Assembly: GCA_033763335.1 (NCBI GenBank)
Contig: JANRKU010000124.1
Coordinates: 23,093 to 87,092, forward strand
Source: GCA-2794515 sp033763335
Lineage (GTDB): Bacteria > Chloroflexota > Anaerolineae > Aggregatilineales > Phototrophicaceae
Length of the DNA: 64,000 nucleotides
Direction of reading: 5' to 3'
The notes below the pieces were generated by a model. That model was not told the DNA's origin, made no database searches, and was given only the letters and a program-made list of their open reading frames with translations. Positions 17,601 through 25,826 of this stretch are shown one piece after another. A program made the position numbers and the translations under genes. The stretch's first letter is position 1. Each line of letters begins with the position of its first letter.

Positions 17601-17838
17601 CTCACCGCATGTCGTGGATGCCATGATGGAGGGCAACATTCACATGCTGATTAACACCCCTCTGGGCGGTCAGGCACATGATGACGGTGCGTTGATTCGT
17701 GGGACGGCGGCATTATTGGGGATTCCGTTGGTGACGACCCTCAGCGCGGCGATGGCGAGTGTTCAGGGCATCCGTGCCTTGCGCGACAAACCGTTGAAGG
17801 TGCGTAGTCTGCAAAAGCACCATGAGTTGAAGGGATAA
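14635..17838 (+). CDS. carB: Carbamoyl-phosphate synthase large subunit
   Basis: A 1067-residue protein of full length. Makes carbamoyl phosphate from bicarbonate, ammonia (from the small subunit) and two ATP, for arginine and pyrimidine synthesis. Both halves show the synthetase pattern: MIIGSGPIVIGQASEFDYSG near the N-terminus and MILGGGPNRIGQGIEFDYC in the second half, each followed by VNxNP; ATP-grasp segments YPVLVRPSFTLGGSGGG and YPVLVRPSYVLGGRGM; and EMNPRVSRSSALASKATG and EVNPRASRTVPFVSKA. The C-terminal allosteric MGS-like domain is present (KLIATEGTARWLE). carA is not adjacent, so the operon is split in this genome. Confidence 0.98.
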   Translation: MPKRTDLQTIMIIGSGPIVIGQASEFDYSGVQACKALRGLGYRVVLVNSNPATIMTDPEFADATYVEPLTPEICERIIEVERPDALLPTVGGQTALNLALALQARGTLDKYNVELIGASMNSIHLAEDRQLFKDAMTEINLKSPPSEVVSTVEGAIKAAEKIGYPVLVRPSFTLGGSGGGIAYDEAQLREIARNGIKQSPMGQVLIDMSLLGWKEYELEIMRDNNGNFVVVCSIENLDPMGVHTGDSITVAPAQTLTDKELQRLRNMSRAIFDKVGLATGGANVQYAISPYDGEVYVIEMNPRVSRSSALASKATGFPIAKIAALVAVGFSLDEIPNDITRVTPASFEPSLDYVVVKIPRWNFEKFAGVNTVLGPQMKAVGEVMAIGRTFSEALQKAVRSLDIGITGFGSNLDDVPPATLAVPTAKRLFQVAANLYNGVSQEEIVEQTRFDPWFVQQMADLMTIHKTILHKKLKLADLDKADMLKLKKNGFSDAYIAQLIGIDEVSVRNHRKALGVIANYYRVDTCAAEFEAQTPYLYSTYESESESFPTDKKKVMILGGGPNRIGQGIEFDYCCVHACFALRKMGYETIMVNCNPETVSTDYDTADRLYFEPLTAEDVLNIIDVEKPDGILVQFGGQTPLNIARALHEAGAPIWGTSVNTIDLAEDRKRFNAIMEELHITQPAGGTAFNPQEARDVANKIGYPVLVRPSYVLGGRGMAIVFDDAMLTDWLDKQITWTEHPILIDRFLDDAFEVDVDALCDGEAVTIGGIMQHIEEAGVHSGDSACVLPPYKISAYHIEIIREHTHRIGLALGVKGLFNIQFAIKDEVVYVLEVNPRASRTVPFVSKAVGVPLASYAAQISTGVTLKELDFLTEPSVDGFFVKEAVLPFQKFPGVDARLGPEMRSTGEVMGHASSFGHAFIKSQMATGVSLPQSGNILISVNDFDKGAVSKIARDLHNMGFKLIATEGTARWLEMIGLPATRINKVAQGSPHVVDAMMEGNIHMLINTPLGGQAHDDGALIRGTAALLGIPLVTTLSAAMASVQGIRALRDKPLKVRSLQKHHELKG

Positions 17839-17847
17839 TTTTTAATC

Positions 17848-19626
17848 ATGTTGGGTAAATTTTTCTCTAAAATGACCTATGGGCAAGATATTCTCCTGCT
17901 CTCAGGTCTTATTATTTTAGCAACCCTATTCAATTCCAATTGGGCATTTTCGCCATTAGAAATCTTACCTGTTGATGGCACTTATAATGACCAATGGAGC
18001 TATGTCGGCACAATGCTCGATTTATCTGATAAATTGAATTTTGTTGCCGATACCTATGCCAACCATGCTGTTATTCAAAATCATGGCTATATTTTTGAGC
18101 GTTTTTCGTGGTCTATTCCGGGTGGCATTGTATACCAAGCATTCCCCCCTATCATTGCCAATTATCTCCTCAAATTAGCTGTTTATAGCATGGCTGTTAT
18201 CGGGACTTATTGGGCATTACGCAACTTGTTTGGGCGCAGAACAGGATTATTCGCGGGGTTATGTTTAGGGGGATATGCGTGGTTTTTGCGCTCCGCAGGC
18301 TGGGATTATGTAGATGGGATAGGTATGGGTTATTTTAGTATGACCTTTGCCTTGATGGTGGGTGCTATTTATGCTCGTAAAAAAATAACGTGGATGATTG
18401 CCTGTTTTTTAACAGGAGCTATGGTAATCAATTTGCTCATCAGCAATTTTTATTGGGCATTTTTTGTGCCACATTTCCTCATTATAGCCGTATGGTTAAA
18501 CCAGCGTCGCTATCATCGCTCACTCCTAATCAGCCTGTTTTTTGGCATTTTGGGCGGTTCATTGATGGTATTTATCTATGCCTTCATCTCATACACTATT
18601 AGAGGGGAATGGTTTTTCTTACAGCTATCAACCCGTTCTACACGGGTGGTAATGCTCATCACCAAGAATTTTTGGCGTACACGAAATTTTGACCTCTATA
18701 ACCCCATGATAGCCCATTATCATGTTATTCCTCTGTTGCTATTATCATCGGGAATTTTCATTTTACGAAAAAAGAGACCCAATAAAACATTACAACAGAT
18801 GCTCCTCTTACAGCTACTATGGATATACGGTGTATTTGCAGTGCTACATTTTTATGTCCAACCCTATCTTATTATGTCCATTTACAGCTCATATCTTATT
18901 CCTGCTGTATTTTTATGGCTCGGCGGGATGGTCGCACCACGTATTGAATCCCTCTCAGCACAACAATTCCGCTATGTGTTGATAGGCATCATCGTGCTTT
19001 TCCTCGCCCCATTTGCCCTATCTGCCTTATTCCCAATTTTTGAAATATGGCAAAATAACACCATCCTCTTAGCATTATGCGTTTTGATATTGGTGGGTAG
19101 CCTGTTGTGGATAAACAAAATACGGCTTGTATTGTTGTTTGGGAGCATTATCTTATTTGGATGGATGAGCAGTAGCCAAATTTATGTTTTTGGTGCAGAC
19201 CGTTTGCAAGGACAAGAAACCTTCGCCATGGCGTTTGATGCCTACGAAGCCATTGAAAATCACTATACGAATAATGGAATACGCGATGTACAGTTCATCT
19301 ATGACCCGCGTAATACCACCGATGTACCAATGGTCGTACCTGCCATGTTTTATTTTGATGCAAATTATTTACGACCCGTGGTTCGACTGGAAGAAGAAGC
19401 AGATGGTGTCATCATATCAAAAGAAAGTCTTGTGGACGATATTTTCAATCGCATCACGATGGGGCAAGAATCCCAAAAAACAGTCATCATGACACGTTTC
19501 CCAGATACATTAGACCGTTTGATAAATGGTTATATGGAAAATCGTGATTATGAAGTGGAAAAAACCATAAAACTTGAGCGTCATGGTATGGTATTTTACA
19601 TCCACTTTCTGACGATTATGCCATAA
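17848..19626 (+). CDS. Polytopic membrane protein, GT-C glycosyltransferase-like
   Basis: A 592-residue protein with about ten to twelve hydrophobic segments. An early extracytoplasmic loop (GTYNDQWSYVGTM) and the segment SAGWDYVDGIGMGYFSM, with acidic residues just after a membrane segment, resemble GT-C lipid-linked sugar transferases (PMT/ArnT type). The last ~130 residues are soluble. No diagnostic motif is decisive, so the assignment is by general architecture. It starts 9 bases after carB and is probably co-transcribed, though a functional link is not evident. Confidence 0.6.
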   Translation: MLGKFFSKMTYGQDILLLSGLIILATLFNSNWAFSPLEILPVDGTYNDQWSYVGTMLDLSDKLNFVADTYANHAVIQNHGYIFERFSWSIPGGIVYQAFPPIIANYLLKLAVYSMAVIGTYWALRNLFGRRTGLFAGLCLGGYAWFLRSAGWDYVDGIGMGYFSMTFALMVGAIYARKKITWMIACFLTGAMVINLLISNFYWAFFVPHFLIIAVWLNQRRYHRSLLISLFFGILGGSLMVFIYAFISYTIRGEWFFLQLSTRSTRVVMLITKNFWRTRNFDLYNPMIAHYHVIPLLLLSSGIFILRKKRPNKTLQQMLLLQLLWIYGVFAVLHFYVQPYLIMSIYSSYLIPAVFLWLGGMVAPRIESLSAQQFRYVLIGIIVLFLAPFALSALFPIFEIWQNNTILLALCVLILVGSLLWINKIRLVLLFGSIILFGWMSSSQIYVFGADRLQGQETFAMAFDAYEAIENHYTNNGIRDVQFIYDPRNTTDVPMVVPAMFYFDANYLRPVVRLEEEADGVIISKESLVDDIFNRITMGQESQKTVIMTRFPDTLDRLINGYMENRDYEVEKTIKLERHGMVFYIHFLTIMP

Positions 19627-19694
19627 ATAACCGATTTTCCTGTCCAAACCGTACAAAGAAATTCGGTACAATATGACACGGAAAAATAACGCAA

Positions 19695-19708
19695 CATTGT
19701 GTACAATG
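19695..19708. promoter_or_regulatory. Inverted repeat in the aroF leader
   Basis: CATTGT-GT-ACAATG, six-base arms around a two-base centre, lies about 145 bases upstream of the DAHP synthase ATG in a 225-base gap. It could be an operator for an aromatic-pathway regulator. No clear -35/-10 pair was found beside it. Confidence 0.25.
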
Positions 19709-19851
19709 GTGAACCAATTTGCAATGATAGTTTGGTAATTTGGGTAAAATGGGTGCGGGCAACATTTTTGCTTGCCTATCCCCTACCCCATCCATGCTCA
19801 AATATCATCGCAAATACACTTTCACATCCATCAGGAGGGTACAAAGGCACT

Positions 19852-20913
19852 ATGTCACAAGATAAAATCGCAGAACTTCGCAAAGAAATTGACGGCATCA
19901 ACCTACAAATTCTTGAATTGCTCAACAAGCGTGCCAGCATTGCCAAAGAAATCGGCGTGCATCAATCTGCCATTGGCACAACTTTTTATGACCCCCAACG
20001 TGAAGCCTATATGCTCACCCAATTGGAAATGAACAATAAGGGTCCTTTTAGCAATGAAGTGGTCAAGGCATTGTTCAAAGAAATTTTTCGCGCATCCATG
20101 GCGCTCGAAGAAAAAGAAGCGCGTGCCAAATTGCTCGTGCAACGTAAAACATCGCAAGACCGCACCATCGTGGAATTGCCCGATGGCACAAAAATTGGTG
20201 ATGGCTCATTCCAATTGGTCGCAGGTTCATGCGCGGTAGAGAGCTATGAACAAATGGACACCGTGGGCGAAGCACTCGCCAAACGCGGTGTCAAAATTAT
20301 GCGTGGCATGGCATATAAACCGCGCACATCCCCCTATGACTTTCAGGGATTGGGCGAACAAGGCTTGCAGATTGCCCGCCAAGTCGCAAATAAATATAAT
20401 ATGTCCGTCACCAGCGAAATCATGGATATGTCACAAATCGGCATGATGTCCGATTATGTGGATATTTTCTGGGTAGGCGCTCGCAACATGCAAAATAGCT
20501 TCTTGCTCCGCGCATTGGGCAAAGTACGTCAACCGGTATTCCTCAAACGTGGTTTATCGGCAACGCTTGAAGAATGGGTCTATGCGGCAGAATATATCGC
20601 CAGCAGTGGCAATCCCAACGTCATTTTGATTGAACGAGGCATCCGTACCTTTGAAAAATGGACGCGCAACACGCTTGATATTAGCGCCGTGCCTTTGATG
20701 AAGCTCGAAACACATCTGCCAATTATCGTGGATGTGTCACACTCGGCGGGACGGCGAGACCTCGCTATCCCACTCGCAAAAGTGGCAAAAGCCAGTGGCG
20801 CAGATGGTCTTATGGTCGAAGTCCATCCCAACCCACCCGTTGCGATGAGCGATGCCAAACAACAACTGACCATACCCGAATTTCACAAGCTGATGGATGA
20901 ACTTGGCTTATAG
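19852..20913 (+). CDS. aroF: Bifunctional chorismate mutase / 3-deoxy-7-phosphoheptulonate synthase (type I-beta)
   Basis: A 353-residue protein. The ATG at 19852 is preceded by AGGAGGG; an open frame continues 153 bases upstream but has no ribosome-binding site. Residues 1-90 are an AroQ-type chorismate mutase (LRKEIDGINLQILELLNKR). Residues 120-350 are a type I-beta DAHP synthase: VAGSCAVE (123-130), GMAYKPRTSPYDFQGLG (152-168) and HSAGRR near the C-terminus, which binds phosphoenolpyruvate. It condenses erythrose 4-phosphate and phosphoenolpyruvate in the first step of the shikimate pathway. The mutase domain probably gives feedback control by chorismate or prephenate, as in Bacillus. Confidence 0.96.
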   Translation: MSQDKIAELRKEIDGINLQILELLNKRASIAKEIGVHQSAIGTTFYDPQREAYMLTQLEMNNKGPFSNEVVKALFKEIFRASMALEEKEARAKLLVQRKTSQDRTIVELPDGTKIGDGSFQLVAGSCAVESYEQMDTVGEALAKRGVKIMRGMAYKPRTSPYDFQGLGEQGLQIARQVANKYNMSVTSEIMDMSQIGMMSDYVDIFWVGARNMQNSFLLRALGKVRQPVFLKRGLSATLEEWVYAAEYIASSGNPNVILIERGIRTFEKWTRNTLDISAVPLMKLETHLPIIVDVSHSAGRRDLAIPLAKVAKASGADGLMVEVHPNPPVAMSDAKQQLTIPEFHKLMDELGL

Positions 20914-22108
20914 ACGCAATATCAAAATTTATCACCTCTTAAATATCGCCAGTGCCGCCGCATTTATAAACGGTAACTGGATATTTTTGTGGTTGAGAGT
21001 CATGACCTTTGGGCAATTGGGGGTGGTAGATGCCACCGCCTTTGCCTTTGGGTTATTTATGGAAGTCCCCACAGGGGGGTTATCGGATATGTTGGGCAAG
21101 CGTTGGACGCTCATCCTGTCAATGTTCCTCAACGGACTCGGATTTTTTATCATGGGCGCGGCGACCAGCATTTGGGGCATTGTGGTCGGGTTTTGGTTCA
21201 CCCAAACCGCATGGGCATTTTATTCTGGCGCGGCGGATGCGATGGCATACGATTCCCTCAAGACCATCGGAGAAGAATCGCGTTACGATAAAGTGAGTTC
21301 GTTCACCAATTCCATTTCGGTGTTCACTGTGGGGGCATGTGCGCTCATCGGTGGCTGGATGTATAACATAGATGCACGACTCCCCCATTATGCGTGGGGA
21401 TTTGTGCTATTCATGGGCTTTTTTATCGCATTGGGGATAAAAGAACCGCCAATTGATACCGTAAAATTCACCGTAAAAAATTATCTCAATCAGTTATCAC
21501 AGGGATTTAAGCAATTGGCACGCCCAGAATTGCGTTATTTTACGCCGTTGATTTTTGCCACATTGGGCGTGCATTATTTGTTCACCTTTGGACTTATTCA
21601 ACCAACTATGGCGACTGATTTTGGCTTTTTTGCCGATGGGCAGGCAGTCATTTTTTCCATAATGGGATTTGCATCTGCGGGGACAATGTTACTCATCCCA
21701 CTTATGCGAAAACGTATTAGTGATATGCGCGGGTTGGTATTATTGGCGCTGTTGTTGGCGGGGTTATATTTTATAGCTACTACCCATCCCAATATGCTTA
21801 TAGGGGCAGTTGTACTCATTCTAGTGCGGTCTGTGGGCGGGTTATCATCGGCTTGGGCATCTATTGTGGTGAACCGTGAAATTCCATCGGAATATCGCGC
21901 CACCACCCTCTCGACTGTCGCGCTCCTCAGTAAAATTCCATATATCGTCACAGCCGTGATTGCGGGGGCATTGGCAGAAAATGGTCAATTTAGCCTATTT
22001 TATTGGGGAGTCATCTTGTTTTTAATCGGGATAGTGGTCAGCGTAACAGTCGCCTATCGGGTCTATCGCAAACCACTCACCCACCCAGCGACTTCACCCA
22101 CGCCCTAA
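20897..22108 (+). CDS. Major facilitator superfamily transporter
   Basis: A 403-residue membrane protein with about twelve predicted helices in two halves. The cytoplasmic loop 2-3 region reads GGLSDMLGKRWTLILSM, an MFS signature of the G-x-L-D-R-x-G-R-R type. The start overlaps the end of the DAHP synthase gene by 17 bases, so the two are translationally coupled. The 3' end overlaps the convergent fabD by 32 bases. It is of the drug/metabolite-efflux type; the substrate is unknown. Confidence 0.88.
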   Translation: MNLAYRRNIKIYHLLNIASAAAFINGNWIFLWLRVMTFGQLGVVDATAFAFGLFMEVPTGGLSDMLGKRWTLILSMFLNGLGFFIMGAATSIWGIVVGFWFTQTAWAFYSGAADAMAYDSLKTIGEESRYDKVSSFTNSISVFTVGACALIGGWMYNIDARLPHYAWGFVLFMGFFIALGIKEPPIDTVKFTVKNYLNQLSQGFKQLARPELRYFTPLIFATLGVHYLFTFGLIQPTMATDFGFFADGQAVIFSIMGFASAGTMLLIPLMRKRISDMRGLVLLALLLAGLYFIATTHPNMLIGAVVLILVRSVGGLSSAWASIVVNREIPSEYRATTLSTVALLSKIPYIVTAVIAGALAENGQFSLFYWGVILFLIGIVVSVTVAYRVYRKPLTHPATSPTP

Positions 22109-23036
22109 GTGATGCCACACTGTTAATGGTCACGCGCTCCGCTTCACGGTGGATGCGCTTGACCAACCCGGTCAATACATCGCCAGGTCCTATTTCAATG
22201 AATAATGTTGCCCCACCATCATGCACCATCGCCTCGATAGATTCGCGCCAACGCACTGCATGGGTCAATTGCCGATTCAACTGAAAGCGAATATCTTCTA
22301 GGGCAATCATGGGGACACCACTGGCATTGCTATAAATACAATTTTCTGGGGTATTAAACGGGGTATTGCCCAACGCATTGCTAAATTGCCCTGTGACAGA
22401 TGACATCAGAGGCGAATGTGCCGCCACACTTACTGCGAGGCGTATCGCTTTTTTTGCGCCTCGTGTCTGTGCCACCCCAACCGCGTAATCCACAGCCCGT
22501 TCAAATCCAGAAATAACCACCTGTCCCGGACAATTATCATTGGCAACCACAACCACTTCCCCAATATGTTGGGTGGCTTCCAGACAAATGGCTTCTACTG
22601 TATCTAAATCGAGTCCCAAAAGCGCCGCCATCGCCCCCGGACGAATTTCGCCCGCCTTTTTCATCAATTTACCCCGTTCCCGCACCAAGCGCACCCCATC
22701 TTCAAATTTTAGGGCGTTGCCTGCTGTGAGTGCGGTAAGTTCGCCCAAGCTATGCCCTGCCGCCAAAAATGGCTTCACTTGTGGGGCTTCATGTTGCAAC
22801 GCATGAAGCATGGCAACACTGCATACATAAACAGCAGGTTGGGTGTTAATCGTCTCATTGAGTGTGGCTTCATCTCCCCTAAACATCAATTCTGAGAGTT
22901 TGAATCCCAAAATATCATCTGCTTGGTCAAAAATCTGACGCGATACAGCATATTCCGCATAAAAATCTGCACCCATGCCAACATATTGCGAATTTTGACC
23001 GGGGAATAAAAAGGCGCTACGCAACCAATTTACCAC
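22077..23036 (-). CDS. fabD: Malonyl-CoA:ACP transacylase
   Basis: A 319-residue protein starting with GTG at 23036, with AGGAG 7 bases before it. It transfers malonyl from CoA to acyl carrier protein for fatty acid synthesis. It shows AFLFPGQNSQYVGMG (8-22), the nucleophile motif GHSLGEL (Ser96) and AAHSPLM for the catalytic His. Arg in VRERGKLM matches the malonyl-binding position. It follows rpmF on the same strand, a common partial arrangement of the rpmF-plsX-fabHD cluster; plsX and fabH are missing between them. Confidence 0.95.
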   Translation of the reverse strand: MVNWLRSAFLFPGQNSQYVGMGADFYAEYAVSRQIFDQADDILGFKLSELMFRGDEATLNETINTQPAVYVCSVAMLHALQHEAPQVKPFLAAGHSLGELTALTAGNALKFEDGVRLVRERGKLMKKAGEIRPGAMAALLGLDLDTVEAICLEATQHIGEVVVVANDNCPGQVVISGFERAVDYAVGVAQTRGAKKAIRLAVSVAAHSPLMSSVTGQFSNALGNTPFNTPENCIYSNASGVPMIALEDIRFQLNRQLTHAVRWRESIEAMVHDGGATLFIEIGPGDVLTGLVKRIHREAERVTINSVASLRAWVKSLGG

Positions 23037-23117
23037 AATGTTGCTCCTCTTATAAAAGACAAAACCGCGCTTATTCTAGCACGGTTTCATCAGTTTTCTG
23101 AACAGTGAGTTAAAAGA

Positions 23118-23303
23118 CTAGTCTTCTTTAACGTCAATGATTTGTTGACCTTTATATTGCCCAGTTGTGGGGTTCACATGATGTGCGAGGCGATATTCAC
23201 CGGTATCGGCATCAAGGACAATATTAGGCAGTGACAAGAAATCATGAGCGCGACGACGGTCACGACGGCTCTTAGAAACTTTACGTTTTGGTAATGGACC
23301 CAT
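23118..23303 (-). CDS. rpmF: 50S ribosomal protein L32, zinc-finger-free form
   Basis: A 61-residue protein. The N-terminus MGPLPKRKVSKSRRDRRRAH is diagnostic of L32. The four cysteines of the classic zinc ribbon are absent: the two CxxC-like positions read DADTG and NPTTG. It is therefore the C-minus form, which needs no zinc. AAGGAAATTCAGC precedes the ATG. It has its own strong promoter (23352-23381) and is followed by fabD. Confidence 0.95.
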   Translation of the reverse strand: MGPLPKRKVSKSRRDRRRAHDFLSLPNIVLDADTGEYRLAHHVNPTTGQYKGQQIIDVKED

Positions 23304-23322
23304 GCTGAATTTCCTTCAAATT

Positions 23323-23342
23323 GGCTTTAATCGGCTTTAATC
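23323..23342. repeat. Ten-base tandem duplication in the rpmF leader
   Basis: GGCTTTAATC occurs twice in direct tandem (23323-23332 and 23333-23342), between the rpmF promoter and its ribosome-binding site. It would be in the 5' untranslated RNA near the transcription start. It could be a regulator site or a slippage duplication. Confidence 0.6.
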
Positions 23343-23351
23343 AGAATGAAA

Positions 23352-23381
23352 AGTATAGTGGCAATATGCCCATCATGTCAA
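23352..23381 (-). promoter_or_regulatory. Promoter of rpmF
   Basis: On the minus strand TTGACA (23381-23376) and TATACT (23357-23352) are separated by 18 bases, about 50 bases before the rpmF ATG. The consensus -35 and near-consensus -10 fit a housekeeping sigma factor and a highly expressed ribosomal gene. Confidence 0.75.
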
Positions 23382-23486
23382 GATAGATACATGACTAGGC
23401 AAGTGGCTAAAAAATTTGCTGAATTATTTTATGGGTATTACAATCAGTGAATGTCTGATTATATTCTTTAACATGAGGAACACCCC

Positions 23487-23840
23487 ATGAAAACTGTCTT
23501 GATTGCCGAAGATAATGATGATTTACGGACCATTTTTTATAAGGCATTTGATAAAACCATTTTTGATGTGCGAACTGCCATAGATGGGGAAGATGCCATC
23601 GCTAAAATTGACCAATTATTGCCCGATATTATCATTCTTGATGTAGATATGCCAAAAATTTCGGGATTTGAGGTGTTGCGCTATTTACAAAATGCCGATT
23701 TACATCCTGCCGTTATTTTGGTCACTGGCAATACGATTGCGGCAGATTCGCCAGAAGCAGAAAATGCCGATTTGGTCTTGGTCAAACCCGTCAGCATCAG
23801 AGAACTCATCACGTTTGTCAAGCGATTTACGAATAACTAA
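23487..23840 (+). CDS. Stand-alone response regulator receiver domain
   Basis: A 117-residue single REC domain with no output domain. The acidic pair is Glu8-Asp9, the phosphoacceptor is Asp52 in IIILDVDMPKISG, the switch Thr is in ILVTGN and the conserved Lys is in LVLVKPVS. ATGAGGA lies upstream of the ATG. Its stop overlaps the stop of the convergent GNAT-GAF histidine kinase by 4 bases. It may be the partner of that kinase or of the kinase at 28636, signalling by phosphotransfer or protein contact. Confidence 0.92.
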   Translation: MKTVLIAEDNDDLRTIFYKAFDKTIFDVRTAIDGEDAIAKIDQLLPDIIILDVDMPKISGFEVLRYLQNADLHPAVILVTGNTIAADSPEAENADLVLVKPVSIRELITFVKRFTNN

Positions 23841-25648
23841 GCCTTACTTTTACCTTCATAGGCAAAGGGCAAACTCACTGTAAACTGACTTCCCGTACCA
23901 ATCTGGCTGGTAACAGTGATAGTCCCTCCCATCAGCGTGACCAGTTTTTTGACAATTGCCAAACCCAAACCTGTGCCACCCCGTTGTTGTCCACTGACGG
24001 TTTGCTGAAATTCCTCAAAAATACTATTCAATTGGTCTTGTGGAATCCCAATACCCGTATCAGAAACCCGCACATACCATGTCTCATCATCTACCCGACC
24101 ACATGATAAAGTCACTTGTCCCTTATCCGTAAACTTGATGGCATTAGAGATAAAATTGGTAATCACTTGCTTCATCCGCCCCCAATCACCAAAAGCACGT
24201 AAAGGCATATTTTTATCGAGTTCCAATTGATAAATTAACCCCTTACGAATAGCTAGTGATTCGGTTTCAGTGAAAATATCATTCACCAAAGCGGCAATAC
24301 TAAAATCGGACGGGATAATTTCGGTAAAACCTGCACCCATCTTTGAAAAATCGAGGACTTGGTTAATGAGATACAACAGTTGTTTAGAATTGGCAAAAAT
24401 CCGCCTCATAAATTCTTGTTGCTCATCTGAGAGGTCGCCTAACAATCCTTCCAAATACAATTGGGTATATCCCATGATAGCATTCAGTGGGGTGCGAATT
24501 TCATGGGACATGGTGGCAACAAATTTGCCCTTAACGGCATTGGCTTCATCAGCTTGTTTACGCGCTTCTTCTAATGCCAGATTGGTTTGGCGCAATGTTT
24601 CATTTTGAAATTCAATAATGGCTTGCGATTGTTTGCGTTCTTCAATTTCTTCCAATGCCTGTTGATATAACTCGACATTATCAATCACCACCGCAATCAA
24701 TTGGGCAAATTGCATCCCCCGTTGAACATCATTTTCGCTAAATGGATAATCTGGCTCAACACGCGCCATCGCCAGCACACCGATGCACTTATCCCCTAAT
24801 AAAATGGGGAAATCCCCCACTGCCCGCAATTGGGCATCATCATATAAAACCCGTTTACCCGACCATTTGAAATAATCATCTACTAAAACAGGTTGTTTGG
24901 TATCAAATGCCCGCCATGTCACGAGTGCTTCGCCTCGTTTTACGGTGTCTCCAAGCAAATATGGCTGGTTGGCAGTATAGGCACGAACAACCAATGTATC
25001 CCCTTCTAGGAGCATAATCTCCCCATAGGGGGCATCCAAAAAGGTGGCGGCATCTTCTACAATTTGGGTGAGCAATTCGTCTTTGCTATGCCGATTGAGC
25101 AATCCCAAAATAATTTCATACAACACGGTCAAATATTCGCCCGTAGAGGTCTTATCTGGTTTTGAATAATAGCGTAAACTTTCATGATAAGTAGGCGGAC
25201 GATTGTCCTTCACGGCATCGCTTACTGCGAGTGCTTTTTTTAATGAATAACGGGTATGACCGGGCGGAAAGCCATCTAATTGACCGTACACCACATAGCC
25301 TAATTTTTGATAGAATGGCAATGCCTGAAAACTAAAGGTCTCCAAAATAATATTGGTATACCCTTTCTCAATGGCGATTTCTTCTGCCCGCATCATCAAT
25401 TTTTCGCCATAACCCTGCCCACGTACCGTCTCCGATACCCACAAAATATCTATCATCAACCAACCCCAAATCGAATCGCCTAAAAGCCCACCAACAACCT
25501 CATCTTGTTCATTCAATGCAAATAATGAGAATGATACAAGGTCACGACTCCCAACCGATTTGCGATTATGGGCATATAACCCTTGTTTGACGGTATTTTC
25601 CCAATCGGGATTAGGCGTATTAGTATATTCGATACGGATTTGTGACAT
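23837..25648 (-). CDS. GNAT acetyltransferase - GAF - sensor histidine kinase fusion
   Basis: A 603-residue soluble protein. Residues 1-140 form a complete GNAT N-acetyltransferase fold with the acetyl-CoA loop VRGQGYGEKLM (75-85) and LPFYQKLGYVVYG (110-122). Residues 165-340 are a GAF domain. Residues 330-375 are coiled coil. HisKA contains FVATMSHEIRTPLNAI (His382). The HATPase has the N box around Asn502, DTGIGIP (530-536) and GGTGLGLAIVKK (557-568). All kinase motifs are intact. The N-terminal acetyltransferase is unusual and could act as an acetyl-CoA sensor. Faces the receiver-domain gene tail to tail. Confidence 0.9.
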   Translation of the reverse strand: MSQIRIEYTNTPNPDWENTVKQGLYAHNRKSVGSRDLVSFSLFALNEQDEVVGGLLGDSIWGWLMIDILWVSETVRGQGYGEKLMMRAEEIAIEKGYTNIILETFSFQALPFYQKLGYVVYGQLDGFPPGHTRYSLKKALAVSDAVKDNRPPTYHESLRYYSKPDKTSTGEYLTVLYEIILGLLNRHSKDELLTQIVEDAATFLDAPYGEIMLLEGDTLVVRAYTANQPYLLGDTVKRGEALVTWRAFDTKQPVLVDDYFKWSGKRVLYDDAQLRAVGDFPILLGDKCIGVLAMARVEPDYPFSENDVQRGMQFAQLIAVVIDNVELYQQALEEIEERKQSQAIIEFQNETLRQTNLALEEARKQADEANAVKGKFVATMSHEIRTPLNAIMGYTQLYLEGLLGDLSDEQQEFMRRIFANSKQLLYLINQVLDFSKMGAGFTEIIPSDFSIAALVNDIFTETESLAIRKGLIYQLELDKNMPLRAFGDWGRMKQVITNFISNAIKFTDKGQVTLSCGRVDDETWYVRVSDTGIGIPQDQLNSIFEEFQQTVSGQQRGGTGLGLAIVKKLVTLMGGTITVTSQIGTGSQFTVSLPFAYEGKSKA

Positions 25649-25762
25649 TTAGATAACCCTTAAAATCAACAATAAGCTATCTCCCTATCATAGCACTACA
25701 AGAGAGATAAAAATGTCACTTTATTTTGAATTTTTTATGAAAATTAAGCCAATATATGGATA

Positions 25763-25814
25763 CCCAGAATACCGCCAGCCATATGGAATCACATGGGGTT
25801 AGCGGTATTCTGGG
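25763..25814 (-). terminator. Strong hairpin after the FtsK-like gene
   Basis: CCCAGAATACCGC (25763-25775) and GCGGTATTCTGGG (25802-25814) are perfectly complementary 13-base arms, with CCATATGG in the loop region. It begins 12 bases beyond the stop of the minus-strand gene at 25827. There is no long U run, so it may be an intrinsic terminator of moderate strength, an mRNA 3' stabiliser or an extragenic palindrome. The gap 25649-25826 holds nothing else clear except AT-rich DNA upstream of the kinase. Confidence 0.55.
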
Positions 25815-25826
25815 CAAAAAAGCAGG

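Noticed and set aside
19699..19851. N-terminal extension of the DAHP synthase frame
   Set aside because: The extension has no ribosome-binding site, while the ATG at 19852 has AGGAGGG and matches the normal start of the chorismate mutase domain.
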